Source of the DNA: Alopecurus myosuroides
Taxonomy: Eukaryota; Streptophyta; Magnoliopsida; Poales; Poaceae
NCBI GenBank assembly: GCA_028641055.1
Contig: CM054062.1
Span: 24,064,536-24,128,535 of the forward strand
Direction of reading: 5' to 3'
DNA length: 64,000 bases
In this document: piece by piece, positions 12,571 to 20,946 of the stretch
How positions within the stretch are numbered: the stretch's first letter is position 1
How the letters are laid out: each line of letters opens with the position of its first letter
Position numbers and translations under genes: made by a program
The notes under the pieces: model-generated
Databases searched by the model: none
What the model was told of the DNA's origin: nothing
What the model saw: only the letters and a program-made list of their open reading frames with translations

Positions 12571-15186
12571 ATCTTCAGAGTCTGATTTGGAATGGGTAGC
12601 AGTTCTGTTAAGAAAAACTTCGCGGAATAGCTTCCAAGTTATAATTTATTGGTTTTTGGAAAATATGAAAAATACCGAGCCGAAGAGGAGTTGGAGAAGG
12701 TTCTTGGAGGCACCACACCACTTGGGGGCGCGGGCCCACCCCTGGCCGCGCCACCCTATGGTGTGGGAGTCCCGGAGCCCCTCTCCGACTTGTTTTCGGC
12801 CTGGACTTTCCTTTCGTTATGCATATTTTTACTATATAACCCCCCGGATCCCCCGAGGTCCATGTATCGTTTTCTCGTCGTGTTTCTGTTTCGAGCTGTT
12901 TCTGCTAGGATCCGTTTTCAGTTTTGGAAGCATCATGGTCTCCGCCAACAACAAGGGGAAGGGACTGAAGGAAGATGATCTCCAAGACTGGAAGCCGGAG
13001 GAGGAGATCGAGAGTGGAGCTGAAGGAGATGTAGAAGAAAACCCACGAGTGCGTCTACGAGCTAGCGTCGCAAGCATTGGAGTGGTTGCAAAACCTTCCA
13101 AGCAAACGACAAGGATGAGCACCGGAGGGAAGGCCCCACGTCACTGCTGAGCTTCAAGGACACCACTTTCAGGCATAAAGAAATATTTCCGTACTTTAAT
13201 TCATGAGTATCAATCTAGGAGGGTACCCGAGGCAAAGTTTCCTTCTTGCTGGGATATGGATCGTTCTAACCATGCAGATGAAGGAAGCTCTCGACCTAAG
13301 GAAGTGTGGGGGGGAAATCTTGATGGCTGGAATTCACCGTCTGACAAGCATGCAAACCGTATTGATCACAATACATAGATGATGCGTATCATTATGTTCG
13401 CAACTTAAGATATGAAGAAATCAATTGATAAGCTCATTGAGCAGGATTCACCACCACCATCGAAGAATTGATTCGTCATTGGTATTGGCATCACCTTGGC
13501 TTGTTTCAAACTTGGGGGAGTGTCGTGGTATCACACCTTTATCTTTCAACTTTTTTATCTTTTAGTAGAGTCATATCGTGAGTAGAGAAAATATCATATA
13601 GTATGGTTTGCAGTATGGAAGTGTCGCTCTCTAGTTGTTTATCGTTGTATCCCTTGGTTTGAGTTGCCGTAATGCAATATTATTGAGAAGTTTCATCATC
13701 TACTTGCTCTACTTTATTTTAATTTGCAATTTTTGTTATATGGTTGATATTTTTATTAGTATTTGTATCAATGTTGGAGCGTCAAGTTAATCTAGTTGGT
13801 TTTAGCAAACTTTGCAGTGGTCAGTAGCAACAATTCATTGAGACTTAAGTAGAAAAGAGGAAGTTACATGTAGATATATTATTCCATGATCTTTCTTTCT
13901 TGTTAGCCCATAAGCTTAGTATTCTCAAATAAGTTTGTTTGTACCTTCAAGGAAGATTGCATGATTGGCTTTATCATATATGTTTTTGTTTGTTTTACCT
14001 CAATTCTTATGCTTGCTACCCAACCTTGCTAGCCAAAAACATGTGCTGAGAGGGAATGCTTCTCGTGCATCCAAACCTTGAGCCCCAAAACCATGCCATT
14101 TGTGTCCATCATACATACCTATATGTGGTATTTAACCGCCACTCCAAGTAAATTGCTTGTGTGCTACCTTTAAACCTTCAAAATTACACATGTTTTGTGC
14201 CCCTGTTTTAGCTTGTGAGGACGCAAATAGAGAATATTTATCTCACTTGTTGATTGTATTTCACACCCTGCACTAGTGGCTTCATCTGCTTATCCAAATG
14301 TTAGAAGAGATGGCAGCGGGGTTCCCAGCCCCAAATAATAATACAAATTATCTTCACTATTTTTGCCCCTGATTTATCAGTCAAAGCATAATTGTGTAAA
14401 CAAAATAGAAAGAGGGATGACCTTCTATACTAGTTGTGTCCTTCAACGGGAGCCACTCTTGTGAAGTCTAGTTGGCTTGTGACGTACTGTATTTTTTGTT
14501 TGCCATTCGTTGACATAAACATACACCTCTCTCAAAATTAGACACTTCTCCATGGTTTGTGATTGTTGGCACGCGCCCGAGGATTCGGTTACCCATGGTT
14601 TGTGTAAGAAAGGTTGGGAGGAGTGTCAACCATTTTATACCTCTGTTTACAAAATAAAAGCTCTAGCACATGAGTGATCCATACTTCCCTCTGCGAAGGG
14701 CCTATCTTTTACCTTTATGTTGAGTTAGTAAACCTATTTTTTCTGTCTTCAGCAAGCATTTGAGTTGTTGTGATTCATCCATCTATATGTTGATTTACTC
14801 AATCATTATCTTTATTCTTCCTTGTTTGTACAAATGCTTTTATCTGTTTGAATACCACTTTGAAAGTTACCAATGTCTGCAAAGATACCGTTATAATTGA
14901 GCATGATAAACTCTGCAATATAAGCTCTAGTATAAAGACTCTGATCAAAAGATAAGTACACTGTTAATTGTTCTCTGACCAAGAACGAAGTTTGCCTTTA
15001 CCAATTTTGATTTACCTTTTTCCCTGTTTCAAGTTTGATTATATGAGAGGAAGTTGCTGTCTAAAATCACTTGTTATTTGTTAGATGTGATGCCTCTTGT
15101 CCGTATTTTATTTATTTACACCTCACTCCATAAACCTGCGGTCATGTTTACTGAGTTCAGTTTAGCTTGGGGACAAGCGAGGTCTA
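12571..15186 (+). other. 3' non-pol region of the Athila-like element
   Basis: About 2.6 kb between integrase and the polypurine tract. A charged ORF remnant (MVSANNKGKGLKEDDLQDW..., about 12934-13150) resembles the extra ORF seen after pol in related cereal elements. A second polypurine-like CTTGGGGGAGTGT lies near 13510. The rest is AT-rich with no open frame above 60 codons that I trust. No envelope-like gene is recognisable. Confidence 0.55.
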
Positions 15187-15199
15187 AGCTTGGGGGAGT
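15187..15199 (+). promoter_or_regulatory. Polypurine tract of the Athila-like element
   Basis: AAGCTTGGGGGAGT lies immediately upstream of the 3' LTR start and would prime plus-strand DNA synthesis. Confidence 0.8.
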
Positions 15200-18019
15200 T
15201 TATACGTCCATTTTGCATCACTATTTCGTATTGTTATTTTCTGTTATTCACTAATATATTTCATGTTATGATGCATCACTTATGTTATTTTATCTTATTT
15301 TGCATGTTTCATAATGGAGAATAAACACCGGAACCAGAAATCTGATGGAATAAGCATCGTCGAGACACCCTATTTTAGAAGATCAGAAGAAGAGGGGGTA
15401 CCGGAGGAGTCTTAGAAGGTCTGAGGAGGAAGTGAGCCGGAAGGGCACCGGAGGGGGCCACCTGGGGGCCACACCACCAGGCGGCGCGTGTTGGGAATAT
15501 GCCCTAGAGGCAATCATGTATGATGTAATTCCCAATGTATTCATAAAGTTATTAAGTTGTCCTTTGGTTTGAACATATGATATATGTCATTGAATATGTG
15601 ATTCGATTGTGGAACTATGTATTCATGTTGTTCATACTAATTGTCCTTGGTCGTTAAGGTTGTGCTGGACACACACCCTAGACTAATGTGAGTGTTGGCT
15701 GATGACACGGTTCCACTTGTCATGGGCATGGTGATGCCATTCCAACGTTCACGGATTTGGCTAAAGAGTTTAGCAAGTCGGACTGACCCATATTGAGATG
15801 CAACGAGTACGTCGTCATTTGCATGTCTCAATCAATGTAATCCTTAGACCTGAGGTTGTCGCACAATCCGAGTTGTGGATCACCGACTTAGGTTCTGTTA
15901 AACGCTGCTCTGTGACAAGACAGTTATAAAGGCAGAGTTCGGGTCGAATGAGAAACAAGCTGCGTGATGTGGATAATCAAGATGGGATTTTGCCCCTCCG
16001 AATGGAGAGAAATTCTCTGGGCCCTCTCGAGTGATATGATTCAGGAAGTATGGCCATGCGCGACTCAGTTAAGTGTTAACTGTGTCTGTTGACTAAGATT
16101 TAGTCAGATGAATCACATATCACTGATCGAGAAGAGAGTCGAACTATTTAAGGGATGACGATAAATCGCCTATAGTTCGACAAGGTATATCGTGAGGCAA
16201 AAGGGACTAAGATGTAAATCACATTGGAAGGTATGTCGTCATGACTCAATGGGACTTGGTAGTCGGCACGTTCTGCTAGGAGCCGTTACCGATTGATCGG
16301 TTGATAGTCGGACTCTAATCGTGTCTTCGCCATGAGCCTGCAGGGTCGCACACTTAAGAGCGGGAGCAATTGTATTGGTCGGGTTGGACCCGAACCGGAA
16401 ATGGACATATTTGTGAGTTGGACTCACAAAGGGAATGGGCCACAAGTGTTATGAAGCCCACTACCATTCGCTATATAAAGAGGGGCGCAGGTTGCCCAGC
16501 GGGCACGTTAGTCCACTCCCATGCGTTGGGAACCCTAGCCCCACCCAGTCCAGCCGTCGCACCAGACCTAGCAGTCTGCCATCGGAGCTCCTCCTCGTAC
16601 GTGTGGATACCGGCAGAGGTGCTGTACGTTCAGCACTTCAAGGATCGGCTGGATCGGATCGTGGACTACACTGCCCCGACGCGCTTCATCGATAATCCGC
16701 AACCGCGCGTCTAGTGGTAATCATCGTGGTCTTCTACCTTGGCTAGATCTTGGAAGTACCGCGTAGGAAAAAAGTTTTGTTTATCTCTACGCGTTCCAAC
16801 AGCGCTCCCCCCCTTGGCCGCGCCTGGGGGTAGTGTGCCCTCCTGGCCCACTACCGGGTACCCCCTTTCGCGTACTTGACCCCCAGGGAACCCTAAGCCC
16901 CAGAACATCATCGAAGAATTATTCCGCCGCCGCCTCGGGGCGGAAAACACCAGAGAGAGAAAAGCTCTCCGACAGGGAGAAATATGCCGGGGAAATTCCT
17001 CTCCGTAGAGGGGAAATCATCGCCATTGTCACCGTCATCGCTCCGGGCATCATCAAGATCGTCATGTCATCATAATCACCACCAGCATCACCACCCTCAT
17101 CATCCACCTTCATCCCGCTGTAACAATTAGGGGACGCTATCGTTGTTTTACATTAGATCTCTTTCTCGGTATGGATTAATTGTTAGTAGTGGATACTTGT
17201 GAGATTTATCGGTGTTAGCACTTTATGATCAGATAGTTATTATCCATGATATCACCTCTGATTATGATCCATATGATGTCTTGTGAGTAGTTCTTTTAGT
17301 TATTGAGGACATGGGATAAGTCATGATGTTAGTGGTGAAGTTATGTTGAAGTAATATCTCGTGGTTCGGTATTTAAGTTGTGGTGTTATTCTTCTAGTGG
17401 TGTCAAGTGAGCATCGACTACATGATACTTCACCTTTATGGGGCTAGGAGAATGCATTGTGTATTTGGCTACAAATTGTGGGGTTGCCGGAGTGACAGAA
17501 ACCTAAACCCCCATTAGGAAACCAATGCACGAGGGAGTGTAGGATCCCGGAGTTTTAAGGCTATGGTTAGATTTATCTTAATTACTTTCTTGTATTTTCG
17601 GATGCTTGCGAGGGGTATAATCACACGTATGTATTAGTCCTAGTTGGACGGTGCATTAGCATAGGTTCACCCACACAACACTTCACAAAACAATAAATAT
17701 TAATCAACCGTAATGAAACGAAAACACTTGACGAAATTCCCATGTGTCCTCGAGAACGTTTGGTAATCATAAGTAGAACAACCGGCTTGTCCTTTGCTCT
17801 AAGAAGGATTGGGCCACTCGCTGCAATATTATTTACTACACTTTATTTACTCACACTTTATTTATCTGCTATATCAAAAACCTCCAAAACTCTGTTTGCT
17901 AGTGTTTACAGTGAATCCTCTATCCAACCTGCTTGTCAACACCTTCTGCTCCTCGTTGGGTTCGACACTCTTATTTATCGAAAATACTACGATACACCCT
18001 TTATACTTGTGGGTCATCA
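15200..18019 (+). repeat. 3' LTR of the Athila-like element (interrupted)
   Basis: Starts TTATACGTCC, where the second base of the usual TG end has changed to T, and ends GGGTCATCA. It is interrupted by a Copia solo LTR at 15489-16801. Net length is about 1,502 bp, matching the corrected 5' LTR. Confidence 0.87.
15489..16801 (+). mobile_element. Solo Copia LTR (BARE/Angela-like)
   Basis: 1,313 bp from TGTTGGGAATATGCCCTAG to CTACGCGTTCCAACA, with the TGTTGG/CCAACA inverted ends typical of BARE/Angela/WIS-type LTRs. Flanks are GCGCG (15484-15488) and GCGCT (16802-16806), a 5 bp duplication with one mismatch. The same site in the 5' LTR (about 4715) is empty. A TATA-like CTATATAAAG lies near 16470. 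ORFs inside it (15637-15831, 16239-16695) are incidental. Confidence 0.88.
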
Positions 18020-18124
18020 GTCATCCATATCATCGTCCGACAAGAACCACTCGGTGAGGAGTGACAACATGTCGCGCAAGAGGATGAAATTATTGCAGCG
18101 TGTGTTGTACTCCGCCGCCACCAT
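18020..18124 (-). pseudogene. Start of an ORF in the Harbinger-like element, interrupted
   Basis: On the minus strand an ATG at 18124-18122 opens a frame that ends in an acidic Ser-Asp-Asp-Asp-Met run exactly where the gypsy TSD lies. The frame resumes on the far side at 4423 with Leu-Glu-Pro-Pro-like codons and continues toward about 4200. I do not recognise a family. Transposon-borne ORFs with an acidic N-terminal patch occur in Harbinger-like elements of cereals, but no function is claimed. It is broken by 13.6 kb of foreign DNA. Confidence 0.4.
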
Positions 18125-19426
18125 GTCGTCCTAATAGGCCGACAACATGGAGTAGCGTGGGTTCCTCCGGTGCTCCCATGTCATGGTCCCCCTTACGTTC
18201 TAGATGTAGTCCTGGCATGCCTACCCGATGAGCGGTGGGGCCACCAAAACCCTGACTTGGTTTGTCACCCAACCCTCCAGTAGACAATGATCGGCTCACA
18301 ATGGGAACTGAGACAATTTCCCACTGTTATTTATATGATTTAAAAAGTAGGTGAACTGAGGCATCATATTTATATTTGTTATGCATAGAGCGGAAAATGT
18401 CACACCGCCATCTCAAAACGGTGAGTAGTTTGGGAAAAGCTCGAGGAGACCTTGGATGAAATCACGCTTTGGGACGGTAGACGAAGACAATTTCGGGATT
18501 TAGGAATTTAAATGTCTTAGAATGGTGGGAAGATACTTCAGTTGATGATCTGATGGGTCTGAAGTCCTAACAGTAAAGATTTGCAAACTCATGTTGTTCT
18601 TTTAAGTTTGGGGAGCAAAGCGAGCACATGGCCCGATTTTGGGGCCGCGGATGTGCTTAGCCCTTGATTTTTTTTACCATCCAACCAAGCTAATGGATTT
18701 ACTGAATTGAATTGGTAGACATAATAAAACAGGATGCTCATCAATTTACATATTTATCCAAAATAAGAAGAAGATACGGTCAATGGTCCTATGCACAGCT
18801 AAGCATTTGCCTATATGATTACTAACCACCATAAATATCCACCCAAAATAAGATCTGCACTACTCTCTCCGTTTGCTTTTATAGGTCATTTTAATTGTGC
18901 TCACATACATTCTGAAATGAATGAATCTAGACCCATTTTACACATAGGTTCACTCATCTTGCTATGTATGTGGGCAAAATTTACATGATAAGAAGTGTGA
19001 CTTGTAAGGGCATCTCCAGTCGCCCTCCCCCCCCCCCCCAAAGCCCCCAGGCGGCCTTTTTATCGCCGGAAGCGGCGAACAGCGCCGTTTTCGCACCAGT
19101 CGCCCCCCAGAAGCCCAAATAGCGCCGAAATGGCGCTAATTCGCGCCGCGGCACCCAGGCGAAACCCAGCCCGCTGGGTTCGGCTTGGGGTGGGGGGGCG
19201 AAACTGCGGTGCAGCCCGCGCGGGCCAGCTCTGTCAGTGACGCGTCGAAAAAACGCGGGAACAGAAACCCCCGCCCGTGATCTTCTTCTCAGCGCCCGCG
19301 CCGGTCAAAGCTTGCCGGAGTAATGGCGTGGCGGCCGACCAGTGCATGCGCCCCAGTCAAAGGCTGCCGGAGTAATGGCATGGCGGCAGCGGTGCCACGC
19401 GCGGCGCAGTGACTGGCCCGCCAGGC

Positions 19427-19434
19427 TATAAAAA
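19427..19434 (+). promoter_or_regulatory. TATA box of the Harbinger-borne ORF
   Basis: TATAAAAA in a GC-rich context, about 105 bp upstream of the ATG at 19532. Spacing fits a plant core promoter with a short 5' leader. Confidence 0.6.
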
Positions 19435-19531
19435 GGGCGCTCGCCGCTCGCCGTTCTCCCATTCTCGCCGCCCACCTCCTCCTCCTCGCCGCCCTCGCTC
19501 TCGCCACCCTCGCCGCACACACCTAGCAACG

Positions 19532-20230
19532 ATGCCTCACCGGTTCCGCGCCCACTGCCACTCTCCGCTGTACTGCCGGCCCACGGCTGGGACGCGTGGC
19601 CACAGCGACTGGGACAACGACGGAGAGTTCCAGTACGAGGAACAGCAGCCGGCACAGGAGGTGGCGCCCGAGCAGCAGCCGGCGCAGGAAGCGGTGGCGC
19701 CCGAGCAGCAGCCGACCCAGGAAGAGGTGGCGCCCGAGCAGCAGCCGGCGCAGGAAGCCCGGCGCTGGAGGAGGGAACGGAGGAGGCAGCCCGTCTGGCC
19801 CGAGCAGTACGCGGCGTACCTCTCCTTCGAGACCGCGCGGAACGAGGAGGCGTTCCACCGGGTTCGCGGCGGCCTCGAGCAGGCGGCGGCGGCGGCCGAG
19901 GCTGCCGCCGTTCGGGAATCCCTGGAGACCCACCGGAGGGAGGAGGCGGAGCGCGAAGCCTACCGACAGCTGACCGCAAACGCGGCGTCGGCCGAGCAGC
20001 AGGCGCTCATCGCGCGGTACGAGGCCGACCGGCGGCAGGTGGTGCTGCAGAGCGAGCGGCGCAACCGCCCGCCCTCCGAGCAGGCGCAGCTGCACCGGCT
20101 GCGGATGCAAGGCCGGGCGGAGCGGCGCTTGTTCGACATGGTGGCGAAGGACGACCGCGAAGCTGGCCCCTCCAACCGGCCGGGCTACGACGCCCGCGAG
20201 GAGGACGACGATGAAGACGATGACGCCTAG
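19532..20230 (+). CDS. Unknown Gln/Ala/Glu-rich coiled-coil protein carried by a Harbinger element
   Basis: 232 residues. I chose the ATG at 19532 (context CAACGATGCC) because it follows the TATA box by about 105 bp; an in-frame ATG at 19409 lies upstream of the TATA box. Residues 35-75 hold about four imperfect copies of APEQQPAQE. The middle (about 80-200) is rich in Ala, Glu, Arg and Gln with heptad-like spacing and probably forms a long coiled coil. The last dozen residues are almost all Asp/Glu. No signal peptide, membrane segment, zinc motif or DDE residues are visible. A poly(A) signal follows at 20305. Similar charged ORFs are often predicted in cereal genomes as hypothetical proteins; the role is unknown. 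Confidence 0.55.
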   Translation: MPHRFRAHCHSPLYCRPTAGTRGHSDWDNDGEFQYEEQQPAQEVAPEQQPAQEAVAPEQQPTQEEVAPEQQPAQEARRWRRERRRQPVWPEQYAAYLSFETARNEEAFHRVRGGLEQAAAAAEAAAVRESLETHRREEAEREAYRQLTANAASAEQQALIARYEADRRQVVLQSERRNRPPSEQAQLHRLRMQGRAERRLFDMVAKDDREAGPSNRPGYDAREEDDDEDDDA

Positions 20231-20304
20231 AGTAGTCGCCGCCGTAGTTTTTAAGTTTCTCGCACTGTTTTAGTTTAAATTTCTATGAAAAATTGCGTCG
20301 AATC

Positions 20305-20310
20305 AATAAA
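20305..20310 (+). terminator. Poly(A) signal of the Harbinger-borne ORF
   Basis: AATAAA, 75 bp after the stop codon and still inside the transposon, which gives the ORF its own 3' end signal. Confidence 0.5.
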
Positions 20311-20767
20311 GTGCGTCGATTTTTATTCTCGATTTATTTTGGGCCGATTGTTGGGCTGGGGGTCGACTGGGAACCCTGCCCGCTAGGTTCCAGATTAGCG
20401 TCGTTTGGCACCGCGACGGCCCCAAAATGGCGGCGTTTTGGTCACTGGGGGGCGCAACGACTGAAGATGCCCTAAACAGTGGACGGAGGGAGTATAACCA
20501 TGCTGAAACTGCAGATAAATATAACACACAAAAAAAGGGGTAAAACAAAACAAAAGGGGACCAACGTGCGGCACGAGAGGAAGAAAACTATTCGCACACA
20601 AGAGGGGGAGAGGGGGCATGTCGAGAGTGACCTCTGTGCTGCATGCCCTCGTGCCCCCGTCACGCGCCCCCGTGGGCTGGGCCGCGGCCGGTGCCCCTGT
20701 GATGCGGGGGACGCCCTCCTCGATTCCTGTTACGGTTCTACCCCTACACCAGAGCAGCCCTTCTCGC

Positions 20768-20775
20768 TTTTAAAT
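20768..20775 (+). promoter_or_regulatory. TATA box of the NPF transporter gene
   Basis: TTTAAATA followed by a pyrimidine-rich stretch, about 175 bp upstream of the start codon. Transcription would start near 20800, giving a leader of about 150 nt. The region 20500-20767 upstream is GC-rich, with the Stowaway/Harbinger composite ending at 20494. Confidence 0.55.
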
Positions 20776-20946
20776 ACACCGTCGCCCCCCCTCTTCGCCT
20801 CGCTACAGTCAGGCAGGCACAAGCGCTCCCCCGAGTCCTCCTCTGAACGGCCTCAGCCGGTTAGCTCAGGTCCTCCCCTGTTCTGTTCATACAGAGAGTT
20901 CAGACTTGACACACATCGCGGAAGGCTGCGGCGCCTTGTTGACGCC

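Larger units (their letters stand above)
4424..18019 (+). mobile_element. Athila-like Ty3/gypsy retrotransposon, complete but decayed
   Basis: Begins TGATACGTCCATTTTGC at 4424 and ends GTGGGTCATCA at 18019, flanked on both sides by GTCAT (4419-4423 and 18020-18024), a perfect 5 bp TSD. Order: 5' LTR, tRNA-Asp-type primer site, gag, aspartic protease, reverse transcriptase, RNase H, integrase, long 3' non-pol region, polypurine tract, 3' LTR. The FMDD-type RT active site, the gag-to-pol order and the primer site place it in the Athila-like group (Sabrina/WHAM type in wheat). Coding parts have at least five in-frame stops and three frameshifts, so it is dead. A sampled 370 bp of the two LTRs differs at roughly 8% of sites. 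Confidence 0.88.
3903..18656 (-). mobile_element. Harbinger-like non-autonomous element, split by a gypsy insertion
   Basis: Left end GAGCACCTACATCGG at 3903 is preceded by TTA (3900-3902). Right end CCGCGGATGTGC at 18656 is followed by TTA (18657-18659). A 3 bp TWA target duplication with short GC-rich inverted ends fits PIF/Harbinger. Removing the gypsy element (4424-18019) and its TSD leaves about 1.15 kb. On the minus strand an open stretch starting near 18124 runs into the insertion and resumes in frame at 4423, so the element carried an ORF that the gypsy insertion disrupted. The inverted ends match only partly, so the exact termini are moderately certain. Confidence 0.5.
19008..20472 (+). 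mobile_element. PIF/Harbinger-type element carrying a gene-like ORF
   Basis: 1,465 bp with inverted ends GGGCATCTCCAGTCG and CGACTGAAGATGCCC (one mismatch over 15), flanked by TAA at 19005-19007 and 20473-20475. A 3 bp TWA duplication is the mark of PIF/Harbinger. GC-rich throughout, with a C13 run near the left end (19027-19039). It encodes one ORF but no recognisable DDE transposase or Myb-like protein, so it depends on another copy for movement. Confidence 0.88.
18861..20494. mobile_element. Stowaway-type MITE containing a Harbinger insertion
   Basis: The left arm TACTCTCTCCGTTTGC at 18861 and right arm GGACGGAGGGAGTA ending 20494 form the terminal inverted repeats of a Stowaway element, TA at both ends. 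The element at 19008-20472 sits between them; without it and its TAA duplication the MITE is about 166 bp. Its right end lies about 270 bp upstream of the TATA box of the transporter gene. Confidence 0.82.

Noticed and set aside
13100..15180. Envelope-like gene in the Athila-like element
   Set aside because: Some Athila relatives have one, but no open frame with membrane segments is visible here.
19305..20175. Long minus-strand ORFs opposite the Harbinger-borne gene (19305-19979, 19523-20110)
   Set aside because: They are GC-rich shadows of the plus-strand frame with low-complexity Pro/Arg/Ala content; the TATA box and poly(A) signal support the plus strand.
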